This document shows positions 7,540-15,506 of a stretch of 33,793 bases of DNA, in pieces. Position 1 is the stretch's first letter, and the number at the start of each line of letters is the position of its first letter. The DNA is from Rhodopila globiformis (GTDB taxonomy: Bacteria > Pseudomonadota > Alphaproteobacteria > Acetobacterales > Acetobacteraceae), in NCBI RefSeq assembly GCF_002937115.1, contig NZ_NHRY01000251.1:1-33793 (forward strand). Direction: 5' to 3'. The notes below the pieces were generated by a model. That model made no database searches. It saw only the letters and a program-made list of their open reading frames with translations, and was not told the origin of the DNA. A program made the position numbers and the translations under genes.

Positions 7540-7716
7540 GGAGACGGTCAAACCCCTGCCGTCCGGCTCGTGCGGCTGCGAACCACCCCCTCGTCATGGT
7601 GGGCGCAGGCCCACCATCCACGCCTTTGCTGATAGCGGCACTGCAAGGCGTGGATGCCGGGCCTTCGCCCGGCATGACGATCGGAAATGGCCGCTCTTTG
7701 GCCGTCTCCTTAGTAA
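7533..7716. repeat. Family B cloverleaf repeat, copy B2, with 20-bp terminal inverted repeats
   Basis: TTACTAAGGAGACGGTCAAA (7533-7552) pairs with the bases 7697-7716 at 19 of 20 positions. Inside, the core 7592-7679 is fully accounted for: closing CGTC/GACG, hairpin 1 ATGGTGGGC-GCAG-GCCCACCAT, middle stem CCACGCCTT/AAGGCGTGG with an 18-base loop, and hairpin 2 ATGCCGGGC-CTTC-GCCCGGCAT, with no unpaired base at the junction. The TAA of the upstream gene lies in the left terminal repeat. Confidence 0.88.
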
Positions 7717-7869
7717 GCGAGTCCGACATCTGTCGATCCTCTCTTGTCGTTTCAGCGCGTCCGGTCCGGCCCAGCGTCAGGACATAGATGACCCGTTGAC
7801 GCCCTGAGATGTTCCAGGAATATACACTTATTTCAAGCTAAAAATTCCTGCCTCCCACGTCACCCCACC

Positions 7870-8922
7870 TCACAGTGCCTGCGTCCACGCCTGCACCGCC
7901 AGGCTCGACCCCGCCACCACGAACCAGGTCACCAGCCCGAGCAGCAGCGGCCGGCTGCCGGCGCCGACGAACGACCGCCAGTTCCCCTGCAACCCCACCG
8001 CCGCCAGGGCGACCACCATGACCAGCCGGCCGGCAAGCTGCACCTCCCCGGCATGCGCGCCAACCAGCCCGAGCGTATTCGCCGCCGCCGCCAGCATGAA
8101 CAGGATGATGAACGTCGGCACCGCCGCCCGCACCCGCTTCAGCAGCGGCTGCGAGGCGCCGCGTCCCTCCCGCGACAGGAACGGCAGCGCCAGCCCGAAC
8201 CCCAGCACCAGCGGGATGATCAGCGTCGTCCGCGTCAGCTTGACGATGATCGCCGTGGCGCCGGCGGCCTGGCTGAATGCGAACCCCGCCGCCACCACCG
8301 CCGAGGTGTCGTTCACCGCGGTGCCCGCCCAGACGCCGAAGCCGCTGTCGCTCAGCCCCAGCAGGTGGCCGAGCGCCGGGAAGGTGAACACCGCCACCAT
8401 GTTGAAGAAGAACACCACCGTCACCGAGTAGGCGATCGCCTCGGCCCGCGCCCGCACCACCGGCGCCAGCGCCGCGATCGCCGATGCGCCGCAGATCGTC
8501 GTGCCGACGCCGATGAGGCAGCGCATGCGCCAGTCGATGCCCAGCGCCTTGCCAAGCCACAGCGAGCAGACCAGCCCGGACGTCATGGTCACCGCCAGCA
8601 GCGGCAGCGATCCCAGCCCGGTGCGGGCGATCTCGCCCAGGTCAAGGCTCGCGCCGAGCAGGATGATGCCGCCTTTCAGGCACTGCTTGCCCAGGTCGCC
8701 GATGCGCAGCGACTTGTCCGCCGGCAGTGCCGGCAGGGCGTTGGCGATCAGCACGCCGATGGCGATGGCGAACAGCGGCGCGCCAACCAGAGGCACGTGC
8801 GATCCGGCCGCCACGGCCAGGGCGGCGATGCCAACGCACAATCCCAGACCCAGGAGGCGGCGGAACCAGGGCCTGGTAAAAACATACGATTGTATCGGCA
8901 CACTCAGGTTCCGCACGGCCAC
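7870..8922 (-). CDS. UPF0324 (YeiH-like) membrane protein, putative sulfonate/sulfate exporter
   Basis: A 350-residue inner-membrane protein with about ten hydrophobic segments. The family signatures are clear: KGGIILLGASLDL, VGTTICGASAIAALAPV and WAGTAVNDTSAVVAAG, the two internally repeated pore-like motifs of UPF0324 (Pfam Cons_hypoth698). Length is normal for the family. Members are annotated as putative sulfate exporters because some lie with sulfonate degradation genes; here no such gene is nearby, so the substrate is open. It is divergent from the SARP-type regulator (156 bases between starts) and convergent with the DUF7168 gene across repeat B2. The gap 7717-7869 shows nothing else. 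Confidence 0.85.
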   Translation of the reverse strand: MAVRNLSVPIQSYVFTRPWFRRLLGLGLCVGIAALAVAAGSHVPLVGAPLFAIAIGVLIANALPALPADKSLRIGDLGKQCLKGGIILLGASLDLGEIARTGLGSLPLLAVTMTSGLVCSLWLGKALGIDWRMRCLIGVGTTICGASAIAALAPVVRARAEAIAYSVTVVFFFNMVAVFTFPALGHLLGLSDSGFGVWAGTAVNDTSAVVAAGFAFSQAAGATAIIVKLTRTTLIIPLVLGFGLALPFLSREGRGASQPLLKRVRAAVPTFIILFMLAAAANTLGLVGAHAGEVQLAGRLVMVVALAAVGLQGNWRSFVGAGSRPLLLGLVTWFVVAGSSLAVQAWTQAL

Positions 8923-8992
8923 GCCAGGCTCCTTCCCGGGAAATTGCGGTGATAGTGGGGTATGCGGGAAGGGATGTCACGACGCGCCGCGT

Positions 8993-9040
8993 CGGCGGAA
9001 GATTTTCGCTCGTATCGCGGCGGCGGAAGAATTTCGTTCG
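8993..9040. promoter_or_regulatory. Tandem direct repeat in the divergent YeiH/SARP promoter region
   Basis: CGGCGGAAGATTTTCGCTCG (8993-9012) and CGGCGGAAGAATTTCGTTCG (9021-9040) match at 18 of 20 positions with starts 28 bases apart. They lie 39 bases before the regulator's ATG and 71 beyond the exporter's. Regulators with BTAD domains of the SARP type bind direct repeats near promoters, so this is a candidate autoregulatory operator. Confidence 0.4.
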
Positions 9041-9078
9041 CCGCCAGTCACGCTCCCTGGTGACACCAGCCGTTCAAC

Positions 9079-11238
9079 ATGTCGTTATTCAGTGAAATAA
9101 ACCGCCACATTTCTGCGAAAGCGATACTAAGTGGCTCCGGCTTTCTCGCAGTGGTTGTAGGGCGGATTGAACCCGGCGTTTGTCGGAAGGGCAGTACCAT
9201 TCTCCAGCCGGCCTCACGTCCGAGCGAACGTCCGGCGGTCACGGACCACGGCCCCCGCCTGCACCTGCGTCTGCTCGGGCATATGGCGGTGACCGATGCG
9301 AAAGGCCGGTCATTCCTGCCGCGCACGCGCAAGACCCGGGCCATGCTGGCGGTGCTGGCCATGGCCAGTCCAAAGCCGGTGCTGCGCGTCCAGCTCGCCT
9401 CGCTGCTCTGGAGCCGGCGGGAGCAGGAGCAGGCGCGGGCGTCGCTGCGGCAAAGCGTGCACGAACTGCAGGATACCCTGGGGCCGGACTGGAGCCCGCT
9501 GTTCATCACCGACCGCCACCACCTGTCGCTGCAAGGCGCCGGGCTGGAGGTGGATGCGGCCATCCTGTCGCAGCCCGGCAAGATCACCCCGGCCCTGCTC
9601 AGCCGGTTTGAGGACGTGCTGCTGGAGGATCTGACCGGTCTCGATCCGGCCTTCGACAACTGGCTGGCGGAAGCGCGCGCCCGCTTCGTCCGGACCGGGC
9701 GCGCCATCGGCGAAGGCATCCTGGCGGCCTGCGAGGACCCGCTGGCGACGATCGACGCCGCGGAACGCCTGCTGGCGATCGATCGCCTGCACGAGGGCGC
9801 CTGGCGCGCGATCATGCGCAGCCACGCCGAGCGCGGCGCCCCGGACCGCGCGATCGATTGCTACGACCGCTGCCGCAACGTGCTGGCCGATGCCGGCGAC
9901 GGGCGCCGCCCCTCGCCGGAAACCGAGGAACTGATCAGCCGCATCCGCGGCCAGGCGCAGTCCGCCATCCAGCCGATAAGCCGACCCGTGCCGGAAGCGG
10001 CTGCCCAGCCGGCCGCGCCGCGCCTTCAGCGCCCGGACCAGAACGCTCTGCGCATCCGGGTCGCCGCGCTGCGGACGCTGGGCGACGAATGCAACAACAG
10101 CCTTGCCATCGGCCTGGCGGATGAGATCTCGGCCGGCCTGTCCCGGTTCCGCGGGATCTCCTGCCTGCCGGCCCTGGCCTGGCCGGACCCGGCGAACGAG
10201 GCGGCTGGCGGCGCGCTGGGCTACCCGTGGGAAAATCCGTCCGCGGACCTGATGCTCGACGGCACCATCCAGCAGGTCGCCGGGCGGATCCGCCTCATCA
10301 TGCGCCTGCTGGACCTGCGCGCGGGCGGGGCGATCGCCTGGGCCGGCCGCTTCGACCGGGAAATGACCGATCTGCTGGCGCTGCAGGATGAGCTCAGCGC
10401 GACGATCGTGGCGCAGATCGATACGCACCTGCTGCGGCATGAAGGGCAGCGGACGACCGCCACGCAGCAGGACGAAATGACGGCGCAGGAACTGCTGCTG
10501 CGGGCGTTGCCGGACATCTACCGGCTGGAAAAGAAGAACTTCCTGCAGGCCGGCCGGCTGCTGGAGGCCTCGCTGCAGGCGGATTCCGGCAATTCCGTGA
10601 CGCATGGCTGGCTGGCCTACTGGAACCTGCTGTATGTCGGCCAGGGCTGGGCACCCGACCCGGCCGCCGCCGTTGCCGAAGCCACGCGGCTGGTGGAACG
10701 CGCCGTGACGCTGGATCCCGGCGATTCCAGTGCCCTGACCCTCGCTGGGCACGTGCGCGCCTTCCTGTGCAGGCGCCCCGAGGAGGCGATCGCGCTGCAC
10801 GAACGCGCCCTGGCCCTGAACCCGAACATGGCAATGGCCTGGTGCTTCTCCGGCTTCGCGCATTCCTACATGGGTGAGCACGACGAGGCGCTGCGCCGGA
10901 TCAACCAGGCCATCCGCCTGTCGCCGGCGGACCCGCACGTGTTCTTCTTCGACATGGCGCTGGTGATCGTGCACCTGATGCGCGGCGACCACGCCAGCGC
11001 GGTCGAGGCCGGACGGCGGGCGATCGAGCTGAACCCGCTGTTTTCCTCCACCTACAAGAGCTACCTCTCTGCCCTGGGCTGGAGCGGCCGCCTGCGCGAA
11101 GCCGCTGCCGTGCGCGATCGGCTGCTGGTCCTGGAGCCCGGATTCTCGGTCGAGCAGGCGATGCAGCACGCGCCGTTCATCCGGCCCGAGGATGTCACGC
11201 GCTACGTCGAGGGCCTGCGGCTGGCGGGAGTGCCGTAG
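9079..11238 (+). CDS. SARP/BTAD-type transcriptional regulator with TolB-like and TPR domains
   Basis: A 719-residue regulator. Residues about 60-135 form an OmpR-like winged helix (LHLRLLGHMAVTDAKG...ARASLRQSVHELQDTLG), about 150-290 a bacterial transcriptional activator domain (LLAIDRLHEGAWRAIMRSHA, DRAIDCYDRCRNVL), about 325-470 the region seen in CadC/adenylate-cyclase-like proteins (ADEISAGLSRFRGISCLPAL, LDGTIQQVAGRIRLIMRLLD, FALQDE-like LLALQDEL), and 490-700 TPR repeats (ALTLAGHVRAFL, AMAWCFSGFAHSYMGEHDEA). It is expected to bind DNA and to sense a signal through the TPR part, but the ligand is unknown. The ATG at 9079 has no clear ribosome site and the first 58 residues look non-domain, so the real start may be later. 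Confidence 0.82.
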   Translation: MSLFSEINRHISAKAILSGSGFLAVVVGRIEPGVCRKGSTILQPASRPSERPAVTDHGPRLHLRLLGHMAVTDAKGRSFLPRTRKTRAMLAVLAMASPKPVLRVQLASLLWSRREQEQARASLRQSVHELQDTLGPDWSPLFITDRHHLSLQGAGLEVDAAILSQPGKITPALLSRFEDVLLEDLTGLDPAFDNWLAEARARFVRTGRAIGEGILAACEDPLATIDAAERLLAIDRLHEGAWRAIMRSHAERGAPDRAIDCYDRCRNVLADAGDGRRPSPETEELISRIRGQAQSAIQPISRPVPEAAAQPAAPRLQRPDQNALRIRVAALRTLGDECNNSLAIGLADEISAGLSRFRGISCLPALAWPDPANEAAGGALGYPWENPSADLMLDGTIQQVAGRIRLIMRLLDLRAGGAIAWAGRFDREMTDLLALQDELSATIVAQIDTHLLRHEGQRTTATQQDEMTAQELLLRALPDIYRLEKKNFLQAGRLLEASLQADSGNSVTHGWLAYWNLLYVGQGWAPDPAAAVAEATRLVERAVTLDPGDSSALTLAGHVRAFLCRRPEEAIALHERALALNPNMAMAWCFSGFAHSYMGEHDEALRRINQAIRLSPADPHVFFFDMALVIVHLMRGDHASAVEAGRRAIELNPLFSSTYKSYLSALGWSGRLREAAAVRDRLLVLEPGFSVEQAMQHAPFIRPEDVTRYVEGLRLAGVP

Positions 11239-11453
11239 CGCCCATTCGGCCTGGCCGGACATCGCGGCGCGGCCCCGGGCCGATGCACCTGTCTGCGCGC
11301 TACGCGCCGGCGCCTGCGTGCCACGGGCGGAAAGGCTCTGGCCGATCGCAGGGGTGGCCTTCGGCCGCCGGACGTCGCATTGATCCTGCATGAGGCGCAC
11401 CGCACGGTCGGTATCGATGCGCCACGATCCGCACGGGAAAGAGGGTCTGCGGA

Positions 11454-12494
11454 ATGACGGGATGGAGCGGAGCCGGCGGGTCCGCGCTGCTGGCCGGGTT
11501 GATCGCGGCGGTGGCCTGGATGCAGCCGGCGGCGGCGCAGGGCTCGGGCTCGGCGCTGCTGGATGCGATCAAGGCGCGCGGCCAGGTGCTGTGCGGGACA
11601 GCGGACACCGTGCCCGGGTTCTCGCTGCCGGACAGCAAGGGCGTGATGAGGGGGCTGGACGCCGATAGCTGCCGCGCGGTGGCGGCCGCGGTGCTGGGCG
11701 ACGCCGGCAAGGTGAAGTTCGTCGCCACCACGATACAGAACCGCTTCACCGCGTTGCAATCCGGCGAGATCGACCTGCTGGCGCGCGGCACCACCTGGAC
11801 CCTGGGGCGCGAGGCCAACCTGGGGCTGGAATTCGCCTGGGTGAATTACTACGACGGCACCGGGTTCCTGGTGAAAGCCTCGAGCGGGGTGAAAAGCGCC
11901 AGGGCACTGGATGGCGCGACGATCTGCGTGCAGCCCGGCACCAGCACGGAACTGGCGATCAACGACTACTTCCGGGTCAACAGGATGACGTTCACGCCCG
12001 TGCTGATCGCCGATGTGGCGGAGATCCGCGGGGCGTTCCTGTCCGACCGGTGCGACGCCTATTCGACGGACGCCTCGGCGCTGGCGACGTTCCGCTTCAG
12101 CCAGGGCGACAAGGCGAAGGACCTGGTGCTGCTGCCCGAGATCATCAGCAAGGAGCCGCTGGGCGTGATGGTGCGCAAGGGCGATGACAAATGGTTCGAC
12201 GTGGTGCGCTGGACGTTCATTGCGATGATCACGGCGGAGGAGAAGGGGATCACCAGCGCCAACGTGGACACATTTCTGAATTCTAACGACCCTGATGTCC
12301 GGCGGCTGCTGGGCCTGGAAGGGGACATGGGCAAGGCGCTGGGCCTGGACAACAAATGGGCCTACAACGTCATCAGGCAGGTCGGCAATCTCGGCGAGCT
12401 ATGGGACCGGAACATTGCGCCGATGGGGGTTTCGCGCGGGATCAACAACATTTGGACGAAGGGCGGCCTGCAGTACGCCCCGCCGATCCGGTAG
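11454..12494 (+). CDS. Amino-acid ABC transporter substrate-binding protein, AapJ/BztA-like
   Basis: A 346-residue periplasmic binding protein. A signal peptide ends near MQPAAAQG (cleavage after AAA or AAAQ). The mature part follows the general L-amino-acid binding protein AapJ/BztA: DAIKARGQVLCGTADTVPGF, GLDADSCRAVAAAVLGDAGKVKFV, RFTALQSGEIDLLARGTTWTL, and the C-terminal MGKALGLDNKWAYNVIRQVGN. Type-II fold proteins of this kind deliver polar amino acids to an AapQMP-like membrane complex. No permease or ATPase gene lies on either side here, so it is an orphan that either docks on a transporter encoded elsewhere or works in sensing. GAGGG about eight bases before the ATG supports the start. 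The 215-base gap upstream shows no gene or repeat. Confidence 0.88.
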   Translation: MTGWSGAGGSALLAGLIAAVAWMQPAAAQGSGSALLDAIKARGQVLCGTADTVPGFSLPDSKGVMRGLDADSCRAVAAAVLGDAGKVKFVATTIQNRFTALQSGEIDLLARGTTWTLGREANLGLEFAWVNYYDGTGFLVKASSGVKSARALDGATICVQPGTSTELAINDYFRVNRMTFTPVLIADVAEIRGAFLSDRCDAYSTDASALATFRFSQGDKAKDLVLLPEIISKEPLGVMVRKGDDKWFDVVRWTFIAMITAEEKGITSANVDTFLNSNDPDVRRLLGLEGDMGKALGLDNKWAYNVIRQVGNLGELWDRNIAPMGVSRGINNIWTKGGLQYAPPIR

Positions 12495-12533
12495 GCGAGC
12501 CGCAGCGTGGCCGGGGTGGCCCGCATGGGCGCT

Positions 12534-12707
12534 ACAGCAAACCGCAGGTCGGTTGAGACAGGACAACGGCGCGCCCTCCTCGTCATGGCCCGGCTCGTCC
12601 GGGCCATCTGTCGCGGCACACTTGCTGGAATAGGTGGCCCGGACGAGCCGGGCCATGACGATGAAGACAGGCCGCCTCTGCGTCCCAACTGACCTGCGGT
12701 TTGCTGT
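12534..12707. repeat. Family A composite palindromic repeat, copy A2
   Basis: Core 12581-12660 has 29-base arms with one mismatch, each arm again a CTCGT/ACGAG-looped hairpin with CCGG stems between CGTCA and TGACG. An outer pair encloses it: ACAGCAAACCGCAGGT... (12534-12559) and its complement (12682-12707), 24 of 26 paired. The same outer pair encloses the copy at 28463-28634. Confidence 0.85.
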
Positions 12708-12741
12708 AAAGTAGCGCGGAATGAGGCAGGCTGCGTCTTCC

Positions 12742-12830
12742 CGTCATGGCGGGCGTAGGGCCGCCATCCACGCCTTTCTGCGGCATCAACAGCGCAAGGG
12801 GTGGATGCGGGTCCTTCGTCCGGCATGACG
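12742..12830. repeat. Family B cloverleaf repeat, copy B3
   Basis: Same architecture as B2 but more diverged: CGTC/GACG ends, hairpin 1 with ATGGCGG/CCGCCAT, middle stem CCACGCCTT/AAGGGGTGG (8 of 9), hairpin 2 about 7 of 9 paired. The conserved tail ending CTTAGTAA is absent. Confidence 0.78.
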
Positions 12831-12943
12831 AAACAGCAACGACCACCGCTGTTTTAACGCCGATGGGGCCTGGGCCGACCATGACGGGGAGCACCGGCCT
12901 CGTCCGTTTTCATCCATCTTGGTGCCCGCGGGCGGACTGGGGG

Positions 12944-13085
12944 ACTGCGTTGAATCGCGGTGGCCGGGGCACCGGAGCCGTTGCGAATTCGGCGACTCAG
13001 GGCAATGCAGGTCTTTGTTGCAGCACCGCATTTTTCAACGCAGAGATCGCAGAGCGGAGCGCAGAGTACGCAGAGAAGCGATTCC
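12944..13085. repeat. Family E repeat, copy E1 (one arm only)
   Basis: Shares with 23020-23157 the path GCGTTGAATCGCGGTGG, then a variable stretch, CTTTGTTGC and GCACCGCATTTTT, then a CGCAGAG-rich arm (AACGCAGAG...GCAGAGAAG). The matching left arm seen at 22984-23026 is missing here apart from its last few bases. Confidence 0.75.
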
Positions 13086-13305
13086 GGCGACGTCTGGTCG
13101 TTGTTGCATCAATCGCCGGGCCTTGTTCATCAGAACCGGGAAGCGCATAATCGTTATATCAAAGAACCAATATGTCGTCGCTTCCGATCGGCGGGCAAGC
13201 CATTCAACCAGTCATGGCCGTCGCCGCGACGCTGCCGGTGACCCCAGGATCCAGGACAATGAAGGTCTGCTCGGCAGGATCTCCCCACGCCATGAACCCG
13301 GCCGC

Positions 13306-15264
13306 TCAGCACGGGGCGGATGGCGCCTCAACCAGAAGCGCCCGGACACGGTTCGTCAGGGCAGCCAGCGCAAACGGCTTGCGCATCAGCTCCATCCCCG
13401 GCGCCAGTTCCCCGGCCTCCAGCGCCCGGCCGGCATAGCCGGTGATCAGGATGACCGGCAGGTCCGGCCATCGCTCGCGCGCGGCATCCGCAAGCTGCCG
13501 GCCGTTCAATCCCGGCAGGCCGACGTCGGTCACCAGCAGGTCCAGGTGTTCCCCCGACTGCACGATCTTCAGCCCCGCCGGGCCGTCCCCGGCTTCCAGC
13601 ACTGCGCAACCCAGCTCGCGCAGCATCCGGACGATCATGTCACGCACATCGGCCTCGTCCTCGACAACCAGCACCGACCCGGTAACTCGGACGTCGCCGG
13701 GCACCAAGGGTGCGGACGGCCCCGTTGCGGCCGCCGGCGGAGCGTCAGCCGCCCGGAGGAAGCGCGGCAGATAGATCCGTACCGTCGTCCCGTGCCCTGG
13801 CTCGCTCTCCAGCCTGACGAAGCCGCCGGATTGCCGGACAAAGCCGAATACCTGCGACAGGCCAAGCCCGGTGCCGCGTCCCGTTGGCTTGGTGGTGAAG
13901 AACGGCTCGAACGCCCGCGCCAGCACGTCCGGGGTCATGCCCGAGCCGGTGTCGGCGACGGCGATCTCGACATAGCCGCCCGGCTTCGCCTCGTCCTGGT
14001 CCGCCAGGTCCGCCGCCTCAAGCTGCCGATCGGCCGTGGCGATCGTCAGGGTGCCGCCGTCAGGCATGGCGTCGCGCGCGTTGATCGCCAGGTTCAGCAG
14101 CGCGCTCTCCAACTGGTTGGCGTCGCACAGCACCGTCCAGACGCCGTCGCCCAGGCGCAGCTCGGGCTGGATCCCGGGACCCAGCGTGCGCCCGATCAAC
14201 TCCTCCATGTCGCGCACCAGGCGATCCGGATCGACCGGCCGCGGCTGCAGCGCCTGGCGGCGGGCAAAGGCCAGCATCCGATGCGTCAGGCCGGATGCGC
14301 GCTCGATCGCCTTGCGCGCGGTGCCGACGAACCGGGTCACCAGGTCGGTCTTGCCCTGGACGATCGCCGCCTCGATCACGTCCAGGCTGCCGGAAATGCT
14401 TTGCAGCATGTTGTTGAAGTCGTGCGCGATGCCGCCGGTCAACTGGCCGACCGCCTCCATTTTCTGGGCATGGTGCAGCCGTTCCTCGCTGGCCCGCAGC
14501 GCCGCCTCGGCGTGCTTGCGGGCGGTGACGTCGACCAGGGCCGCAATGATCGACACGCTCTCGCCCTGCCGTTCCAGGCGGGCCGAGACCAGCGTGTCGA
14601 TCACCGTCCCGTCGCGGCGCTTGAACCGCCGGTCCAGGTCGGTGATTTCACCCCGGGTCATCAGTTGCGTCCAGGCGCTCTCACCCCACAGGTCGAACCC
14701 GGGCGCCCAGAAGGCGCTGAGCGGTCGGCCGACGACCTCCTCCTGCCGGTAGCCGAGCAGCGACAGCCAGCTGCGCGACGCGCCGGTCAGGATGCCGTCG
14801 CCGTCGCAGGTGTGCATCGGCACCGGCGAGAGCTCGAAGCTGGCGCGATGTCGCGCCTCGCTTTCCTGCAGCGCGATGTTGGCCGCCTGGAGCTGGGCCG
14901 CCGACGGCAGCGCCAGCGCCTGCGGCAGCAGCGGCCACAGGACGACGGCGGTGACGATGGAAACCAGCGCCGTCGCCGCCTTGACCACCGCCTGCACGCC
15001 ATAGGCCGGTATCCACAGCGTCAGCACGTCGAACAGGTGAGTCGTGCCGCACAGCAGGATGAACGTGGCGAACAGCCAGAACACCGGGCGGAACACAAGA
15101 TCGCGGCGCCGGTGGGCGAAGATCCCCAGGGCCACCGGTATGGTGAAATAGGCGAGGGCGGTCACACCGTCGGAAAACGCATACGCCCAGATCAGCCCCG
15201 GCTCCCACAGCAGGCAGAACCCGTGCGGGGTCAGCGACGCGGTGTCGAACAGCCAGCTCAGCAT
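13306..15264 (-). CDS. Hybrid histidine kinase with ethylene-receptor-like membrane domain
   Basis: A 652-residue sensor. Residues 24-110 are a three-helix membrane domain closely like plant ETR1 and cyanobacterial Etr1: Asp32, Tyr39, Ile42, Pro43 (SDGVTALAYFTIPVAL) and the copper-binding pair Cys72/His76 (LCGTTHLFD), each exactly seven residues beyond ETR1 Asp25, Tyr32, Ile35, Pro36, Cys65 and His69. A PAS domain follows (about 135-250), then HisKA with phospho-acceptor His281 (GGIAHDFNNM), HATPase (NLAINARDAM, DTGSGM, GTGLGL) and a C-terminal receiver with Asp580 and Lys629. It should autophosphorylate and pass the phosphate to its own receiver. It lies 242 bases beyond the malonyl-CoA decarboxylase operon on the same strand, a gap showing nothing recognisable. 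Confidence 0.9.
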   Translation of the reverse strand: MLSWLFDTASLTPHGFCLLWEPGLIWAYAFSDGVTALAYFTIPVALGIFAHRRRDLVFRPVFWLFATFILLCGTTHLFDVLTLWIPAYGVQAVVKAATALVSIVTAVVLWPLLPQALALPSAAQLQAANIALQESEARHRASFELSPVPMHTCDGDGILTGASRSWLSLLGYRQEEVVGRPLSAFWAPGFDLWGESAWTQLMTRGEITDLDRRFKRRDGTVIDTLVSARLERQGESVSIIAALVDVTARKHAEAALRASEERLHHAQKMEAVGQLTGGIAHDFNNMLQSISGSLDVIEAAIVQGKTDLVTRFVGTARKAIERASGLTHRMLAFARRQALQPRPVDPDRLVRDMEELIGRTLGPGIQPELRLGDGVWTVLCDANQLESALLNLAINARDAMPDGGTLTIATADRQLEAADLADQDEAKPGGYVEIAVADTGSGMTPDVLARAFEPFFTTKPTGRGTGLGLSQVFGFVRQSGGFVRLESEPGHGTTVRIYLPRFLRAADAPPAAATGPSAPLVPGDVRVTGSVLVVEDEADVRDMIVRMLRELGCAVLEAGDGPAGLKIVQSGEHLDLLVTDVGLPGLNGRQLADAARERWPDLPVILITGYAGRALEAGELAPGMELMRKPFALAALTNRVRALLVEAPSAPC

Positions 15265-15506
15265 TTTCCCACCCGCCTGTCCAATTATTCTGTTTACGGA
15301 TCAAATCGACAGTCCCGCGGACAGTGGTGCGGGCTTCACGACTCCCTCTCAACATCTTTTCATGGTTGTCCGTTGCGAAGCAGGCAGGCAGCTCCGCAAT
15401 TTGTGATGTCGTCATGCGGCAACCCGCGGCCATCGCGGCCGGACAATGGCCTGTCTGTTTCATCCCATCGGCCGGCCAGGCTTCACCCGCCGCGCCGCAT
15501 CCCTCG

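Larger units (their letters stand above)
12495..13305. other. Convergent gap packed with repeats A2, B3 and E1
   Basis: The region between the converging binding-protein and histidine-kinase genes holds A2 (12534-12707), B3 (12742-12830), a lone family A outer arm (12852-12886, containing TTTTAACGCCGATGGGG) and E1 (12944-13085). After that, 13086-13305 carries only a 29-codon minus-strand frame (13204-13293, MAWGDPAEQTFIVLDPG...) with a weak ribosome site; I do not call it a gene. Confidence 0.7.

Noticed and set aside
7592-7679. tRNA gene suggested by the cloverleaf-like fold
   Set aside because: There is no acceptor stem of seven pairs, no T-psi-C or anticodon-loop consensus, and stems and loops do not match tRNA sizes; it is a repeat.
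9199-9201. An ATT start for the SARP-like regulator behind a good ribosome site (GGAAGGG)
   Set aside because: ATT starts are very rare; the match may be chance, so the ATG at 9079 is kept with the start marked uncertain.
9310-11400. A 696-codon frame on the minus strand
   Set aside because: Antisense to the SARP/BTAD regulator; composition typical of a shadow.
13204-13293. A 29-codon minus-strand frame just after the histidine kinase stop
   Set aside because: Weak ribosome site, in frame with the kinase past its stop, and no recognisable peptide features; more likely chance or a remnant.
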